A program made the translations under genes and the position numbers. Of a stretch of DNA of 64,000 bases, positions 24,387 through 34,864 are shown in pieces (within the stretch, counting starts at the first letter, position 1; each line of letters opens with the position of its first letter). Source of the stretch: Phycisphaerales bacterium. GTDB taxonomy: Bacteria > Planctomycetota > Phycisphaerae > Phycisphaerales > UBA1924. The notes beneath the pieces are model-generated. The model had not been told where the DNA came from. It searched no databases and saw nothing but the letters and a program-made list of their open reading frames with translations. Where the stretch lies: NCBI GenBank assembly GCA_905339235.1, contig CAJPFG010000004.1:62001-126000 (forward strand), given 5' to 3'.

Positions 24387-27300
24387 TCAGACGGTGGCGC
24401 CTCCCCCACCGCCGGGCGTCGGCAGCCCCGGGCCCACGATCCCCGATCCCCCCATCATTCCTGACATGGCGGGCATCGGGGCGCGAGGAGGCATCGGCGC
24501 GGGGCGGGGCTGCGCGGGCGGAGGCGGGGCCTGGGGCTCCAGGCGGGCCTTGAAGACGTACTCGGTTATTCGGGCGCGGATGTTCTCCATCATGCCGTGG
24601 AAGAGGTAGGAGCCCTCCTTCTTGAACTCGATGCGAGGGTCCTGCTGCGAGAAGCCGCGGAAGTTAATCGTGTCCTGGAGTTGGTCCATCGCGTAGAGGT
24701 GGTCCTTCCAGAGGTCGTCGAGGGTCTGGAGGAGGATGGTGCGCTCGAACTGGAGCAACTCGGCGCGGAGGATGTTCTCGATGCGGGCGCGGATGGCGTT
24801 GGTGCGCTCGGAGCCTTCCAGATAGCGCATGGACTCTGGCAGGGCGGACTGGTATCGCTCCTGGAGGTGCTTCTCGAGTTTCTCGTCGGTGTCGCAGGCC
24901 AGGGCCTCCGCGATCGCCTTATCGAGGCGCCCCTCTTCCACGAACTTCGAAGAGAGATCCAGGAGTTGCTGGCGAAACTTCGCCGGCGGGGTCTTTCGGA
25001 CATCGTCGGGAGTGAAGTTCGCGCCGAAGCGACGGTTCGACCAGGCGACGAGGTTCGCCAGCGCCGCGGTGGGGTCCTGGCGGATGTAGATGGTCGTGAG
25101 TTGCATGGCGTAGTCAACCGGATACTCCACCTCCCGCTTGCGGTAGAGTTCCTCGACGCGCTTCATGAGCATGTCGGTGACCGAGATTCGCGTGTCCTGC
25201 GCGGTCTTGTGCGTCTGAACGATCTCCTCGGAGGTGACGTCGAAGTCGAGTTTGTCCTTGATCCACTTCGCCAGTTGATTGGCCCCGTAGTGGGGAACGA
25301 CAAAGGCCGCCAATCCGGAAAGGTCCGCCGCGTGGATCGACGCCTCCGCCGCGACGGAGAGTTTGTCCTCGACGGCCTTGCGGTCTTCCGTCGAGCCGGC
25401 GCGGAGTTCCTCGGGGTTGATCTCGACGCCGAAGCGGTTGCGCGCCCAGCGGGCCAGGCCCTGGGCGTCGAAATCCACCTGGGCCTCGGAGCCTTCCTCG
25501 GGAAGGTACTCGCCCAGGGTGATGGAAATCGACTGGCGCGCCTCGTAGAGGGCTTCCTCCACGATGGCTATCTCCAACTGCAGGAGTTCCTTGCCCCGCA
25601 ATCGCTCGGGGGCGATGGAGCATTCAAGTTTGGCCTTGGCAAACTCGGCCGCGCTGACATACGGGTAGTCGTTGTCGAGGTACTCGTCCACGGCGTCATC
25701 GACGGTGGACTTGATGTAGTCGAAGATCAGTCCCTTGACGTCGCGCCCCTCGATGATCCGCTGACGCGTGCCGTAGAAGGCCTGGCGCTGGTGCTCCTTG
25801 ACCTCGTCCATCTCGAGGATGTGCTTGCGGTAGTAGAAGTTTCGTTCCTCCACCTTCTTCTGGGCGTTGGCGACGCTCTTGGAGAGCATCGGGTGCTCGA
25901 TGGCGTCGCCTTCCTTCATGCCGAGCCGCGCCAGGATCTTCATCGTGGTCTCGCCGGCAAACATCTTCATGAGATCGTCTTCGAGGGAGACAAAGAAGCG
26001 TGAGGAGCCCTTGTCGCCCTGGCGGCCCGAACGGCCCCGAAGTTGGTTGTCAATGCGGCGGGCCTCGTGCCGCTCGGTGCCGATGACGTGCAGGCCGCCC
26101 ATGTCCTCGATGTCCTTGAACCAGCGGATGCGGTGGAGCAGGAAGCGCCCGTGCTGGTCGAGGGTTTCGAGCAGTTCGTCACGGTCGGCGTTGTCGATCT
26201 GCTTCTGGGTGAGCCAGGTGTACTTCGCGGCCCAGTGGCGGAGGAGCGCGAGCTCGAGTTCGGGGAAGGGCATCGACTCGGCGTCGCGCTTCTGGAGGTC
26301 GAGTTCCTTTCCGGCGATCTTGCGGTAGACGCCCTCGCGCAGTTGTTCGTCGGTGGATTCGACGGTGACGGTGCGGGGGCAGATGCCCCGGCGGAGGTAG
26401 TGGTCGAGGAGTTTCTCGCGGGAGACCTGGCCGAGTTTGATGTCGGTGCCGCGGCCGGCCATGTTCGTGGCGATCATGACGGCGCCGAGTTGGCCGGCGT
26501 TCTCGACGATGTTGGCCTCTCGCTCGTGCTGCTTGGCGTTCAGCACCTCGTGGTGGATCGCGTGCTTCTGGGTAAGCATTTTGGAGAGCGATTCGCTCTT
26601 CTCGACGCTGGTGGTGCCGACCAGAATCGGGCGGCCGGCGTCGTGGAAGTACTTGATCTCCTCGACGATCGCCGACCATTTGTCCTTGCCGGAGAGATAC
26701 ACCAGGTCGTCAAAGTCGCGCCGCACGACCTGCTTGTTGGTGGGAATGGCCACCACGTCCAGTTTGTAGATGTCGTGGAACTCCTGCGCCTCGGTGTCGG
26801 CGGTGCCGGTCATGCCCGCGAGTCGCTTGTACATCTTGAAGAAGTTCTGAATTGTGATCGTGGCGACCGTCTGGGTCTCCTGCTTGATCGGCACCTTTTC
26901 CTTGCACTCCACCGCCTGGTGCAGGCCGTCGGACCACTGCCGGCCGATCATCGGGCGGCCCGTGTTCACGTCCACGATCACGACGGAAGGAACGCTGCGA
27001 CCGGTCTGCGGGTCCTGCGCGGGCATGATCACGTAGTCACGATCGCGCTCGTACACCGTGTGCGCACGGATCGACTGCTCGAGCAGGTGCGGCAGGTCGA
27101 GGTTCTCGTCCACGTAGAACGAGCCGATGCCCGCGTGGCGCTGGGCCTCGCTCACGCCGTCGTGGGTGAGGTGGGCCTGTTTGCGGTCCATCTTGACTTC
27201 ATAGAACTGAGGGAACTGCGAGCGCTCCCGCTCAAGGGTGGGAAGGTCGGCCTTCGCCTTGGAGAGTTGCTCCTGCAGCCCGGGAACCGCCGACTTGTCG

Positions 27301-28394
27301 CGGGCCTGGCGGATGTCGCCCTCCAGCCCCTTGATGCGCATCATGCACTTCTGAACTTTCTCGTCGGCATCGGTCCACGGGCGCTGCTTCTCCACGAGGT
27401 GGCGCGCCAACTTGTCGGCCAGGTCGTAGCGCGGCTGGTCGTCGTGCGCCTGCCCCGAAATGATGAGAGGCGTGCGGGCCTCGTCGATGAGGATCGAATC
27501 CACCTCGTCCACCACCGCGAACTCGCGCTTCTTCTGCACCTGCTGGTCGGCGGAGCGCTTCATGTTGTCGCGGAGATAGTCAAAGCCGAACTCCGCGGTC
27601 GTGCCATACACGACGTCGCAGCGGTACATCCCCCGCTTCTCACCCTCGTCCTGCATGTGCTGCGGGTGGATTGCGCCGACCGTCATTCCCAGCGCGTGGA
27701 AGAACGGGAACGTCCAATCCCGGTCACGCTGCACCAGGTAGTCGTTCACCGTCACGACGTGGATCTTCAGCCGCTCGATCGCGGCCATGTAGCACGCGAG
27801 CGGCGCCACGATCGTCTTGCCTTCACCAGTCTTCATTTCCGCGATCTTGCCCTGGCACAAAACCATCCCGCCGATCAACTGCACATCAAACGGCCGCGCC
27901 CGGAAGGGCGGACGGCTCTCCGGGAAGAGTTCTTTCACCGCCTCGTAGATCTCGTTGGGGATATCCACCTGCATCCACCCGGGAACCGGCTGCGGGCAGC
28001 CCTGCCATTCGCCCGTGGGCTCGGCGGGAGGCGTCGCGTCCATGCGGGCCTTCAACTCGGCATACACGGGGCGCAACCCCTCGGGGAGCATCGCCGGATC
28101 GAAGTTGAACTTGGGGTTGAAGATGTTGCGGATGCCCACGGCCCGGTCCATGGCTTCGCGAGCGACCGCAAAGGCCTCGGCCATGATGCTGTCCGACTTC
28201 TCACCCTTGTCGTGCCTCGCGCGGAAGTCCGCGATCTTGGTCTTCAGTTCCGCGTCCGTGAAGCGACGCGCCGCCGCCTCCTGGGCGTTGATTTCCGCCA
28301 CCTTCTGCGTGTACTTCTTGACGAACCGTTCGTTGCGCGTGCCGATCAGCCGGTTAAGGAGCGGTCCAATCAGCGGAATGCCTTGCTCTGCCAT
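24387..28394 (-). CDS. secA: Preprotein translocase ATPase SecA, enlarged form
   Basis: Motor of Sec export. The start at 28394 has AGAGAG upstream, giving 1335 residues against about 900 in typical bacteria. Conserved parts are FDVQLIGGMVLCQGKIAEMK, Walker A MKTGEGKT at 187-194, EVDSILIDEARTPLIISG, VVIVDVNTGRPMIGRQWSDG, AGMTGTADTEAQEF, MIATNMAGRGTDIKLG, and RGRSGRQGDKGSSRFF. Extra sequence includes about 80 residues before the Walker A, a coiled-coil insert after PLIISG, and a long C-terminal insertion with three related units (RWARNRFGVEINPEELR, KWIKDKLDFDVTSEEI, AWSNRRFGANFTPDDVR). The C terminus is Pro/Gly/Met-rich and lacks the usual zinc motif. Sequence outside the inserts is intact. 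Confidence 0.97.
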   Translation of the reverse strand: MAEQGIPLIGPLLNRLIGTRNERFVKKYTQKVAEINAQEAAARRFTDAELKTKIADFRARHDKGEKSDSIMAEAFAVAREAMDRAVGIRNIFNPKFNFDPAMLPEGLRPVYAELKARMDATPPAEPTGEWQGCPQPVPGWMQVDIPNEIYEAVKELFPESRPPFRARPFDVQLIGGMVLCQGKIAEMKTGEGKTIVAPLACYMAAIERLKIHVVTVNDYLVQRDRDWTFPFFHALGMTVGAIHPQHMQDEGEKRGMYRCDVVYGTTAEFGFDYLRDNMKRSADQQVQKKREFAVVDEVDSILIDEARTPLIISGQAHDDQPRYDLADKLARHLVEKQRPWTDADEKVQKCMMRIKGLEGDIRQARDKSAVPGLQEQLSKAKADLPTLERERSQFPQFYEVKMDRKQAHLTHDGVSEAQRHAGIGSFYVDENLDLPHLLEQSIRAHTVYERDRDYVIMPAQDPQTGRSVPSVVIVDVNTGRPMIGRQWSDGLHQAVECKEKVPIKQETQTVATITIQNFFKMYKRLAGMTGTADTEAQEFHDIYKLDVVAIPTNKQVVRRDFDDLVYLSGKDKWSAIVEEIKYFHDAGRPILVGTTSVEKSESLSKMLTQKHAIHHEVLNAKQHEREANIVENAGQLGAVMIATNMAGRGTDIKLGQVSREKLLDHYLRRGICPRTVTVESTDEQLREGVYRKIAGKELDLQKRDAESMPFPELELALLRHWAAKYTWLTQKQIDNADRDELLETLDQHGRFLLHRIRWFKDIEDMGGLHVIGTERHEARRIDNQLRGRSGRQGDKGSSRFFVSLEDDLMKMFAGETTMKILARLGMKEGDAIEHPMLSKSVANAQKKVEERNFYYRKHILEMDEVKEHQRQAFYGTRQRIIEGRDVKGLIFDYIKSTVDDAVDEYLDNDYPYVSAAEFAKAKLECSIAPERLRGKELLQLEIAIVEEALYEARQSISITLGEYLPEEGSEAQVDFDAQGLARWARNRFGVEINPEELRAGSTEDRKAVEDKLSVAAEASIHAADLSGLAAFVVPHYGANQLAKWIKDKLDFDVTSEEIVQTHKTAQDTRISVTDMLMKRVEELYRKREVEYPVDYAMQLTTIYIRQDPTAALANLVAWSNRRFGANFTPDDVRKTPPAKFRQQLLDLSSKFVEEGRLDKAIAEALACDTDEKLEKHLQERYQSALPESMRYLEGSERTNAIRARIENILRAELLQFERTILLQTLDDLWKDHLYAMDQLQDTINFRGFSQQDPRIEFKKEGSYLFHGMMENIRARITEYVFKARLEPQAPPPPAQPRPAPMPPRAPMPAMSGMMGGSGIVGPGLPTPGGGGGATV

Positions 28395-28532
28395 GATGTG
28401 CTCTCTTGGCCGCGGATCCGCGGCGGTTTCGTGCGGCGCCGGGATGCACGGGACGATGCCCAAGCGATCCGGCGGACGCACGGCGTGAGTGAGTTGGTTG
28501 TGAGGACGGTAAAACGGGACAAACCTGCGTGC

Positions 28533-28904
28533 TCAGGCCCGGGCGGGCGGCGGCAGGTCGGTCTTCAGCACCAGCGGCAGGAAGCACGCGGCGTCCACCT
28601 GACGGCGGAAGGACATCGGCACCACGCGAGAGGCAATGGTCGATCGAGCGGCCTCGGCGAGAACCTTGGCCGCGGGCCGCTCGGTCTGGCGCCGAAGTTC
28701 ACGCCGGGCGATCGTGTGCTCCCGAGTGGCGACGAGTCGCGACGAGGTCTCAGAACGGGGCCCGCACTGGATCTTGGTGTCCCGCAGTCCGGCCGACCCC
28801 TGCAGGGCGAAGGCCACCACCAGCAACAGGGTCACCCCGCCGAGCGAGGCGGAGGACATCTGGCGGTTCTGGAGGGGCGCGGGTCCCATCGAGCGGTCAA
28901 ACAC
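28533..28904 (-). CDS. Small hypothetical protein with one hydrophobic segment
   Basis: 123 residues, not recognised. It has a hydrophobic stretch near residues 19-40 (SLGGVTLLLVVAFALQGSAG) that could be a signal peptide or anchor, then a polar, Arg-rich region. It lies on the same strand just upstream of secA. Third-position base bias is moderate. Internal ATGs at 28889 and 28859 are possible starts. It may be lineage-specific, and I am not certain it is expressed. Confidence 0.5.
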   Translation of the reverse strand: MFDRSMGPAPLQNRQMSSASLGGVTLLLVVAFALQGSAGLRDTKIQCGPRSETSSRLVATREHTIARRELRRQTERPAAKVLAEAARSTIASRVVPMSFRRQVDAACFLPLVLKTDLPPPARA

Positions 28905-29159
28905 TATCGGGTAATCGCGTCTCGGGGGTCAGCCCCCGAAACATGCCGGAAGTGTAGTCCCAAGGCGTGGTTGCGGTCGTGGGGTGCGGGATAGTGAGCG
29001 CCCATCCCGCCCTGTGTCCGATAGGTAAAGAGCGAATCCCCGTGGCATCGTTCTTGCGGGAAGGCGTTTGGACCGGTGCGGCATTCGCGGCGTGGCTACA
29101 TTCCGCGCATGACCACCGGACCGGCGAGTGAACCCAACCCCAGCGGAGAGACATCACCG

Positions 29160-29525
29160 ATGATCGCAACCCGCCAGAGTCTTCCGGTCACGCGCGAGTC
29201 CATCACGCACAAGTTCGCCATCGAGCGCCACGAAGGCTATCTCACGATCGGCCTCTATCCCGATGGAAAGCCGGGCGAAATCTTCATCAAGATGGCCAAG
29301 GAAGGATCGACCATCTCGGGAATGTGCCAGGCCTTTTGCCGCGCCTTCAGCCTCGCCCTGCAGTTCGGATTGTCGGTCGAAGAGGCGGTCAAGCGGTTCA
29401 AGGGGATGCGGTTCGAGCCGATGGGGTTCACCAGCAACCCGGACATCCCGGAGTGCTCGTCCATCGTGGACTACGTAGCGAGGTACCTGGAGTTGAACTT
29501 CGGAGGCCTCCCGCCGCGTCGCTGA
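29160..29525 (+). CDS. Stand-alone TSCPD domain protein (class II ribonucleotide reductase C-terminal type)
   Basis: 121 residues. It matches the C-terminal TSCPD-type domain of adenosylcobalamin-dependent ribonucleotide reductases: RQSLPVTRESITHKFAIERH, EGYLTIGLYPDGKPGEIFIK, MAKEGSTISGMCQAFCRAFS, and FEPMGFTSNPDIPECSSIVD. The start at 29160 has GGAGAG nine bases upstream, and an ATG at 29109 would add 17 poorly conserved residues. In NrdJ this region closes the polypeptide. Here it is encoded alone and no large subunit is adjacent, so it is either a split NrdJ subunit or a regulatory accessory. Confidence 0.82.
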   Translation: MIATRQSLPVTRESITHKFAIERHEGYLTIGLYPDGKPGEIFIKMAKEGSTISGMCQAFCRAFSLALQFGLSVEEAVKRFKGMRFEPMGFTSNPDIPECSSIVDYVARYLELNFGGLPPRR

Positions 29526-29603
29526 CCCTCACTTTCGCCGAACAAGAGCGGATAAACCTACCATAATTGTGGCGGCACCGGAAATCGGTGGCATGTTTGA
29601 GGC

Positions 29604-30371
29604 ATGAGAACGGGGATTCCGTGTGTGGCCGCGCGCTCCGCGGCGGGAGTGGCACTGGCCGGGCTCTCGCTCGCGGCGAATGCCCACATCATTTACGGGA
29701 CGAGCTTCGAACCCGGCCAGGGCATGCCCGGCCCGCTGGTCGGCCAGGACCTGTGGAATGGCACACCGGGCTGGAATGTGACGAATGACTCCGCGCACAT
29801 CGGCATCCACAGCATCACGTACAGCGCCGCGAGCGGACCCTCCGGCACCCAGGCTTCCCGCCCGACGCCTCACATCCAACTCGACCCGATTCTGTACTGG
29901 GTCGCCCTGCGGCTTGAAGCGGCGGTGCGGCTCGACACGATGCGTCCGGACGCGACGAGTTCCTTCCGACTGTGGGCGGCCAACGAGGTGCCCGGCGGGG
30001 TCCTTCAGATTGGCGTGGACGACGGGCGCGCAGTGGTAACGAGCGGGCTCGATAACGCACCCCTGCTTGTGGGCCCGGAGATCGCGCCCGGGTCGTACGC
30101 ATTCATCGTCGCCGAGTTGGACATGTTCACAGGCCACGTGGTGGCGATGGTGAACGACGTGCCGTTCGGGTCCTTCGAACTCTCGATCCCGACCATCCGC
30201 GCCCTGGATAGCGCTACGGGGATCTCGGTCGCGGCGAGCGTCTCGGGCGGCACCGGCTCGCCCACAGAGACCGTTCACGTGGACTCCGTGCGACTCTGGC
30301 ACGTGCCGGCTCCGGGCATCGCCGGCTGCTTCGCGGCCGCGGCGTTGTGCCTGCCCCGGCGCCGGCGCTAA
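29604..30371 (+). CDS. Secreted protein with PEP-CTERM-like C-terminal anchor
   Basis: 255 residues, function not recognised. A signal peptide (about 1-27, ending ANA|HI) leads into a lectin- or jelly-roll-like beta-rich domain: IIYGTSFEPGQGMPGPLVGQ opens it and VHVDSVRLWHVPAP closes it. It ends VPAPGIAGCFAAAALCLPRR plus Arg, i.e. a Pro-Ala-Pro motif, a short hydrophobic helix and a basic tail, as in PEP-CTERM-type sorting signals. The protein is likely delivered to the cell surface. It is convergent with the following dehydrogenase. Confidence 0.75.
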   Translation: MRTGIPCVAARSAAGVALAGLSLAANAHIIYGTSFEPGQGMPGPLVGQDLWNGTPGWNVTNDSAHIGIHSITYSAASGPSGTQASRPTPHIQLDPILYWVALRLEAAVRLDTMRPDATSSFRLWAANEVPGGVLQIGVDDGRAVVTSGLDNAPLLVGPEIAPGSYAFIVAELDMFTGHVVAMVNDVPFGSFELSIPTIRALDSATGISVAASVSGGTGSPTETVHVDSVRLWHVPAPGIAGCFAAAALCLPRRRR

Positions 30372-31330
30372 ACCACGCGATTGGGCGGTTCGCGGCCATC
30401 CAAGACCGCGCGGGCGTTGGCGCACGCCATCTCGGTCATCATCGCTCGGTACTTGGCCTCGCCCGACGCGATGTGCGGCGCGAGCGTGCAGTTGTCCAGC
30501 CCCAGCAGGTCCGGATGCACGATGGGCTCTCGCTCGTACACGTCCAGTCCTGCGCCCCAGATTTTGCGGGCCCCGAGGTGCGCGGCCAGCGCCGCCTCAT
30601 CCACGATGGGGCCGCGTGCCGTGTTTAGAAGTATCGCCGTGGACTTCATCAACGACAGGTTTGCAGCGTTGATCAAGTGCCGCGTGTCCGGAGTCAGCGG
30701 GGTGTGAATGCTGACCACATCCGCCTCTCGCAGGCCCTCTTCGAGGGTTACGCGCCGGGCCGCGAGCGGGGCGATTTCGAAGTTCCACCGGCGCGACCGC
30801 GCCACGTAGATCACGCGCATCCCCCAGCCGATGGATCTCAACGCCATCGCGAAGCCGATCCGGCCCGCGCCGACAATGCACAGCGTGCGGCCGGAGAGAT
30901 CGACGCCGAGGAACTCGTTGGGCCCCAGCGGCCCCATGCGCGGGTAGTCCGCCGAGCGGGCGAACCGGTCCGCCTCGACGATCCGCCTGGCCACGGCCAG
31001 CAGCAGCGCCCAAGCCATATCGGCGGTCCCCTCGGTCACCGCGTCGGGCGTGTTCGTGACGATGATGCCCCGTCTCTTGCAGGCCGCGAGATCGACGTTG
31101 TCCGTGCCGACCGCGAAGTTTGCCACAACCTTGAGGGCCGGCCCCGCGGCGTCGAGCAGCGAATCATCGACGCGTTCGGAAACCCAGGTAATGATCGCCG
31201 CGGCCCCCTTGACGAAGGCAGCGAGTTCCTCCCGGGGGATCGCCCGCTCGGACGGGTTCATCCGTACATCCGCGTCGGGAATATCGACGACACCGGGCAG
31301 TTTGCGGCAGATGGCGACTATCGGCGGCAT
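30368..31330 (-). CDS. D-isomer-specific 2-hydroxyacid dehydrogenase
   Basis: 320 residues, cytoplasmic, NAD(P)-dependent reduction of 2-oxoacids such as glyoxylate or hydroxypyruvate. The nucleotide-binding motif is CIVGAGRIGFAMALRSIGWG. The catalytic residues are visible: Arg in NTARGPIVDEAAL, Glu in GLDVYEREPIVHP, and His in CTLAPHIASGEAKYR. The N-terminal substrate domain contains LKVVANFAVGTDNVDLAACK. An ATG at 31348 is an alternative start; much longer frames upstream are not coding. Best match is the glyoxylate/hydroxypyruvate reductase group, but substrate is uncertain. Confidence 0.93.
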   Translation of the reverse strand: MPPIVAICRKLPGVVDIPDADVRMNPSERAIPREELAAFVKGAAAIITWVSERVDDSLLDAAGPALKVVANFAVGTDNVDLAACKRRGIIVTNTPDAVTEGTADMAWALLLAVARRIVEADRFARSADYPRMGPLGPNEFLGVDLSGRTLCIVGAGRIGFAMALRSIGWGMRVIYVARSRRWNFEIAPLAARRVTLEEGLREADVVSIHTPLTPDTRHLINAANLSLMKSTAILLNTARGPIVDEAALAAHLGARKIWGAGLDVYEREPIVHPDLLGLDNCTLAPHIASGEAKYRAMMTEMACANARAVLDGREPPNRVV

Positions 31331-31429
31331 GTCGGAGGGTAGCAGCATGTCGCGCCGAATCCGCCGATCACGAGGTGCCGTCGAGCGGATGCGGGTAGAG
31401 TGTGCCCGCACGCACACCGGAGAACCCTG

Positions 31430-33283
31430 ATGCGATTGCTCATTGCCTGTCTCTCGATGCTGCTCGCCGCCTGCGCCCGGGGCCAGGGATCGGTGGAGTA
31501 CACCGTCCGCCTCGACCAGGCTCGCGCCCAGATGGTGGACATCGAGATGCACGTTCGCGGATGGGAACGCGAGATGCTCGACGCCCATCTGCCCGCCTGG
31601 AGGCCCGGAAAATACGCGATCCTCGACCCGGCCGGAAGCGTGCGAGAGGTACGGGCCGTGGACGGCACGGGCGCTCCGCTCGAAGTCGAAAAGACCGCGA
31701 AAGCCAGTTGGCGGATCAAAGGCGTCCGCCGCGAAGCGAGAGTCCGCTATCGCCTCTACGCGAACTCGCTGGGTGACCGCACCCGTCACGCGGACGACAC
31801 CCACGCATTCCTGAGCGGGTCAACGGTCTTCATGTACGTTCCAGAACTGCGGGCCGCGCCGGCGACCGTGCGGCTGGAAGCTCCCTCCGGTTGGCACACA
31901 GCAACGGGGCTCGATGAGGCCGACGGCGCGCTCCACGCCCGCGACTACGACGCCCTCGCCGACACCCCCATCGAGGTCGGTGTCCACACGCGCGGCGAAC
32001 GATCGATCGACGGCGTCAAGTTCGAAGTGGCGGTCTGGGGAGCCACGGCCTGGTGTTCGCGCGAATCGGGAATCAACCTCGCCCGCGTGCTGGACGACAT
32101 CGAGAAGATCGCCCGCGCCCAGATCAGGGTGTTCGGCGGCTTTCCCAGGGATCGATATCTCTTCATCATCCACGCCGCGCCCGGCATCGGAGGCGGGACC
32201 GAGCACCTCAACTCCACCGTCTGCCAGACAAGGCCGGAGTCGTTCGACGACGAAAAGGCGTACAAGCGATTCCTGGGCCTGCTGAGCCACGAACTGTTCC
32301 ACACGTGGAATGTGAAGGCGTTCCGTCCGCAGGGGCTCGTGCCCTACAACTACGACCGCGAGAACTACACCACGCTCCTGTGGGTTGCCGAGGGATTCAC
32401 GAACTACTACGACAGCCTCATGCTCGTTCGCGCCGGGCTCCTCCAGCCCAAGGAGTACCTCGAAGCGATGACCGCCACGCTCCGGGGCGAGATCGATCTG
32501 CCCGGCGGCGCCGTCCAATCTCTCGAAGATTCGAGTTTCGACGCCTGGACCAAGTTCAGCCGCCCCACGCCCGACTCCCCCAACTCGACCGTGTCGTTCT
32601 ACAGCCGCGGCGAGGTCACCGCCCTGGCCCTGGACCTCACCATCCGTCGCCATAGCGCCGGCGAGAAATCCCTCGACGACGCCATGCGGACGATGTGGGA
32701 GCGGTTTCCCGACGCATCGCGCCCATACACCACCGACGACTTCATCCGCGCAGCGAGCGAGGCCGCGGGCACCGACCTGTCCGACTTCCACCAGCGGCAC
32801 ATCCGCGGCACCGACATGCCCGACTTTGCGGATCTGGTCGATGTCGTGGGCCTGGAATGGGTGCCCAAAGAGCCCGACGACAAGCACGAGGAACCGGCCA
32901 AGCCGGAAGCCCGGAAAGCCTACATCGGCCTCAAACTGCGCGACGAAGGCGGCCTGGCGGGCGTAAGCACGGTCTTCAGCGACGGCCCCGCCTACGCCTC
33001 GGGCATCGTGGCCGATGACCTGATCATCGCAATGAACGGGCGCCGGCTTCGCGCTCCGGACCTGGAGGCGCGATTGAAGGTCCTTCGCGAAGGGGATCGC
33101 ATCAGATTGACGCTGCTCCGTCGCGACGAGTTGCGCGACGTAGACTTCGAGCCCGCATGGCGCGACGGCCGCGAACTCGCCCTTCGTAAACTGGACAAGC
33201 GGACCGACGCCCAGAAAGCCGCCTTCGACTCATGGCTCCGGCACGAATCAAAGGAGCGCGAAACCCCCAAGGAGGGAACATGA
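31430..33283 (+). CDS. M61 family (glycyl aminopeptidase-like) metallopeptidase with PDZ domain, lipoprotein
   Basis: 617 residues. The leader MRLLIACLSMLLAACARGQG carries a lipobox (LAAC). The N-terminal beta domain is followed by the catalytic domain with GIGGGTEHLNST (about 252-263), zinc site HELFH at 287-291 and the third ligand Glu321 in WVAEGFTNYYDS. A PDZ domain (about 510-590) closes the protein: GPAYASGIVADDLIIAMNGR. This order is standard for M61. GGAG precedes the start. The lipid anchor suggests a periplasmic or membrane-attached peptidase. It is divergent from the dehydrogenase. Confidence 0.94.
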   Translation: MRLLIACLSMLLAACARGQGSVEYTVRLDQARAQMVDIEMHVRGWEREMLDAHLPAWRPGKYAILDPAGSVREVRAVDGTGAPLEVEKTAKASWRIKGVRREARVRYRLYANSLGDRTRHADDTHAFLSGSTVFMYVPELRAAPATVRLEAPSGWHTATGLDEADGALHARDYDALADTPIEVGVHTRGERSIDGVKFEVAVWGATAWCSRESGINLARVLDDIEKIARAQIRVFGGFPRDRYLFIIHAAPGIGGGTEHLNSTVCQTRPESFDDEKAYKRFLGLLSHELFHTWNVKAFRPQGLVPYNYDRENYTTLLWVAEGFTNYYDSLMLVRAGLLQPKEYLEAMTATLRGEIDLPGGAVQSLEDSSFDAWTKFSRPTPDSPNSTVSFYSRGEVTALALDLTIRRHSAGEKSLDDAMRTMWERFPDASRPYTTDDFIRAASEAAGTDLSDFHQRHIRGTDMPDFADLVDVVGLEWVPKEPDDKHEEPAKPEARKAYIGLKLRDEGGLAGVSTVFSDGPAYASGIVADDLIIAMNGRRLRAPDLEARLKVLREGDRIRLTLLRRDELRDVDFEPAWRDGRELALRKLDKRTDAQKAAFDSWLRHESKERETPKEGT

Positions 33284-33292
33284 TCCCGGCGT

Positions 33293-34729
<1,437 letters not shown>

Positions 34730-34864
34730 TCACCTCAGAGAAGCGCCTGAAATCGCGCTGGCTTATTGACGATATGAAGATATACTAGTCTGCTATTGGC
34801 GCCGGGCAAGTCCATGCGGCCGGAAACGGCCGAGCCGCCGCGCCGCAGCCCTCCGCCAGAACCC

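Noticed and set aside
26043-28994. A very long open frame (983 codons) on the plus strand opposite secA
   Set aside because: It mirrors the strongly coding secA strand. Its translation is low in conserved motifs and rich in Val/Leu/Arg/His as expected for an antisense frame of a G/C-rich gene.
31349-31804. N-terminal extension of the 2-hydroxyacid dehydrogenase (up to 478 residues)
   Set aside because: The extra part overlaps the divergent M61 peptidase gene and has no similarity to the dehydrogenase fold.
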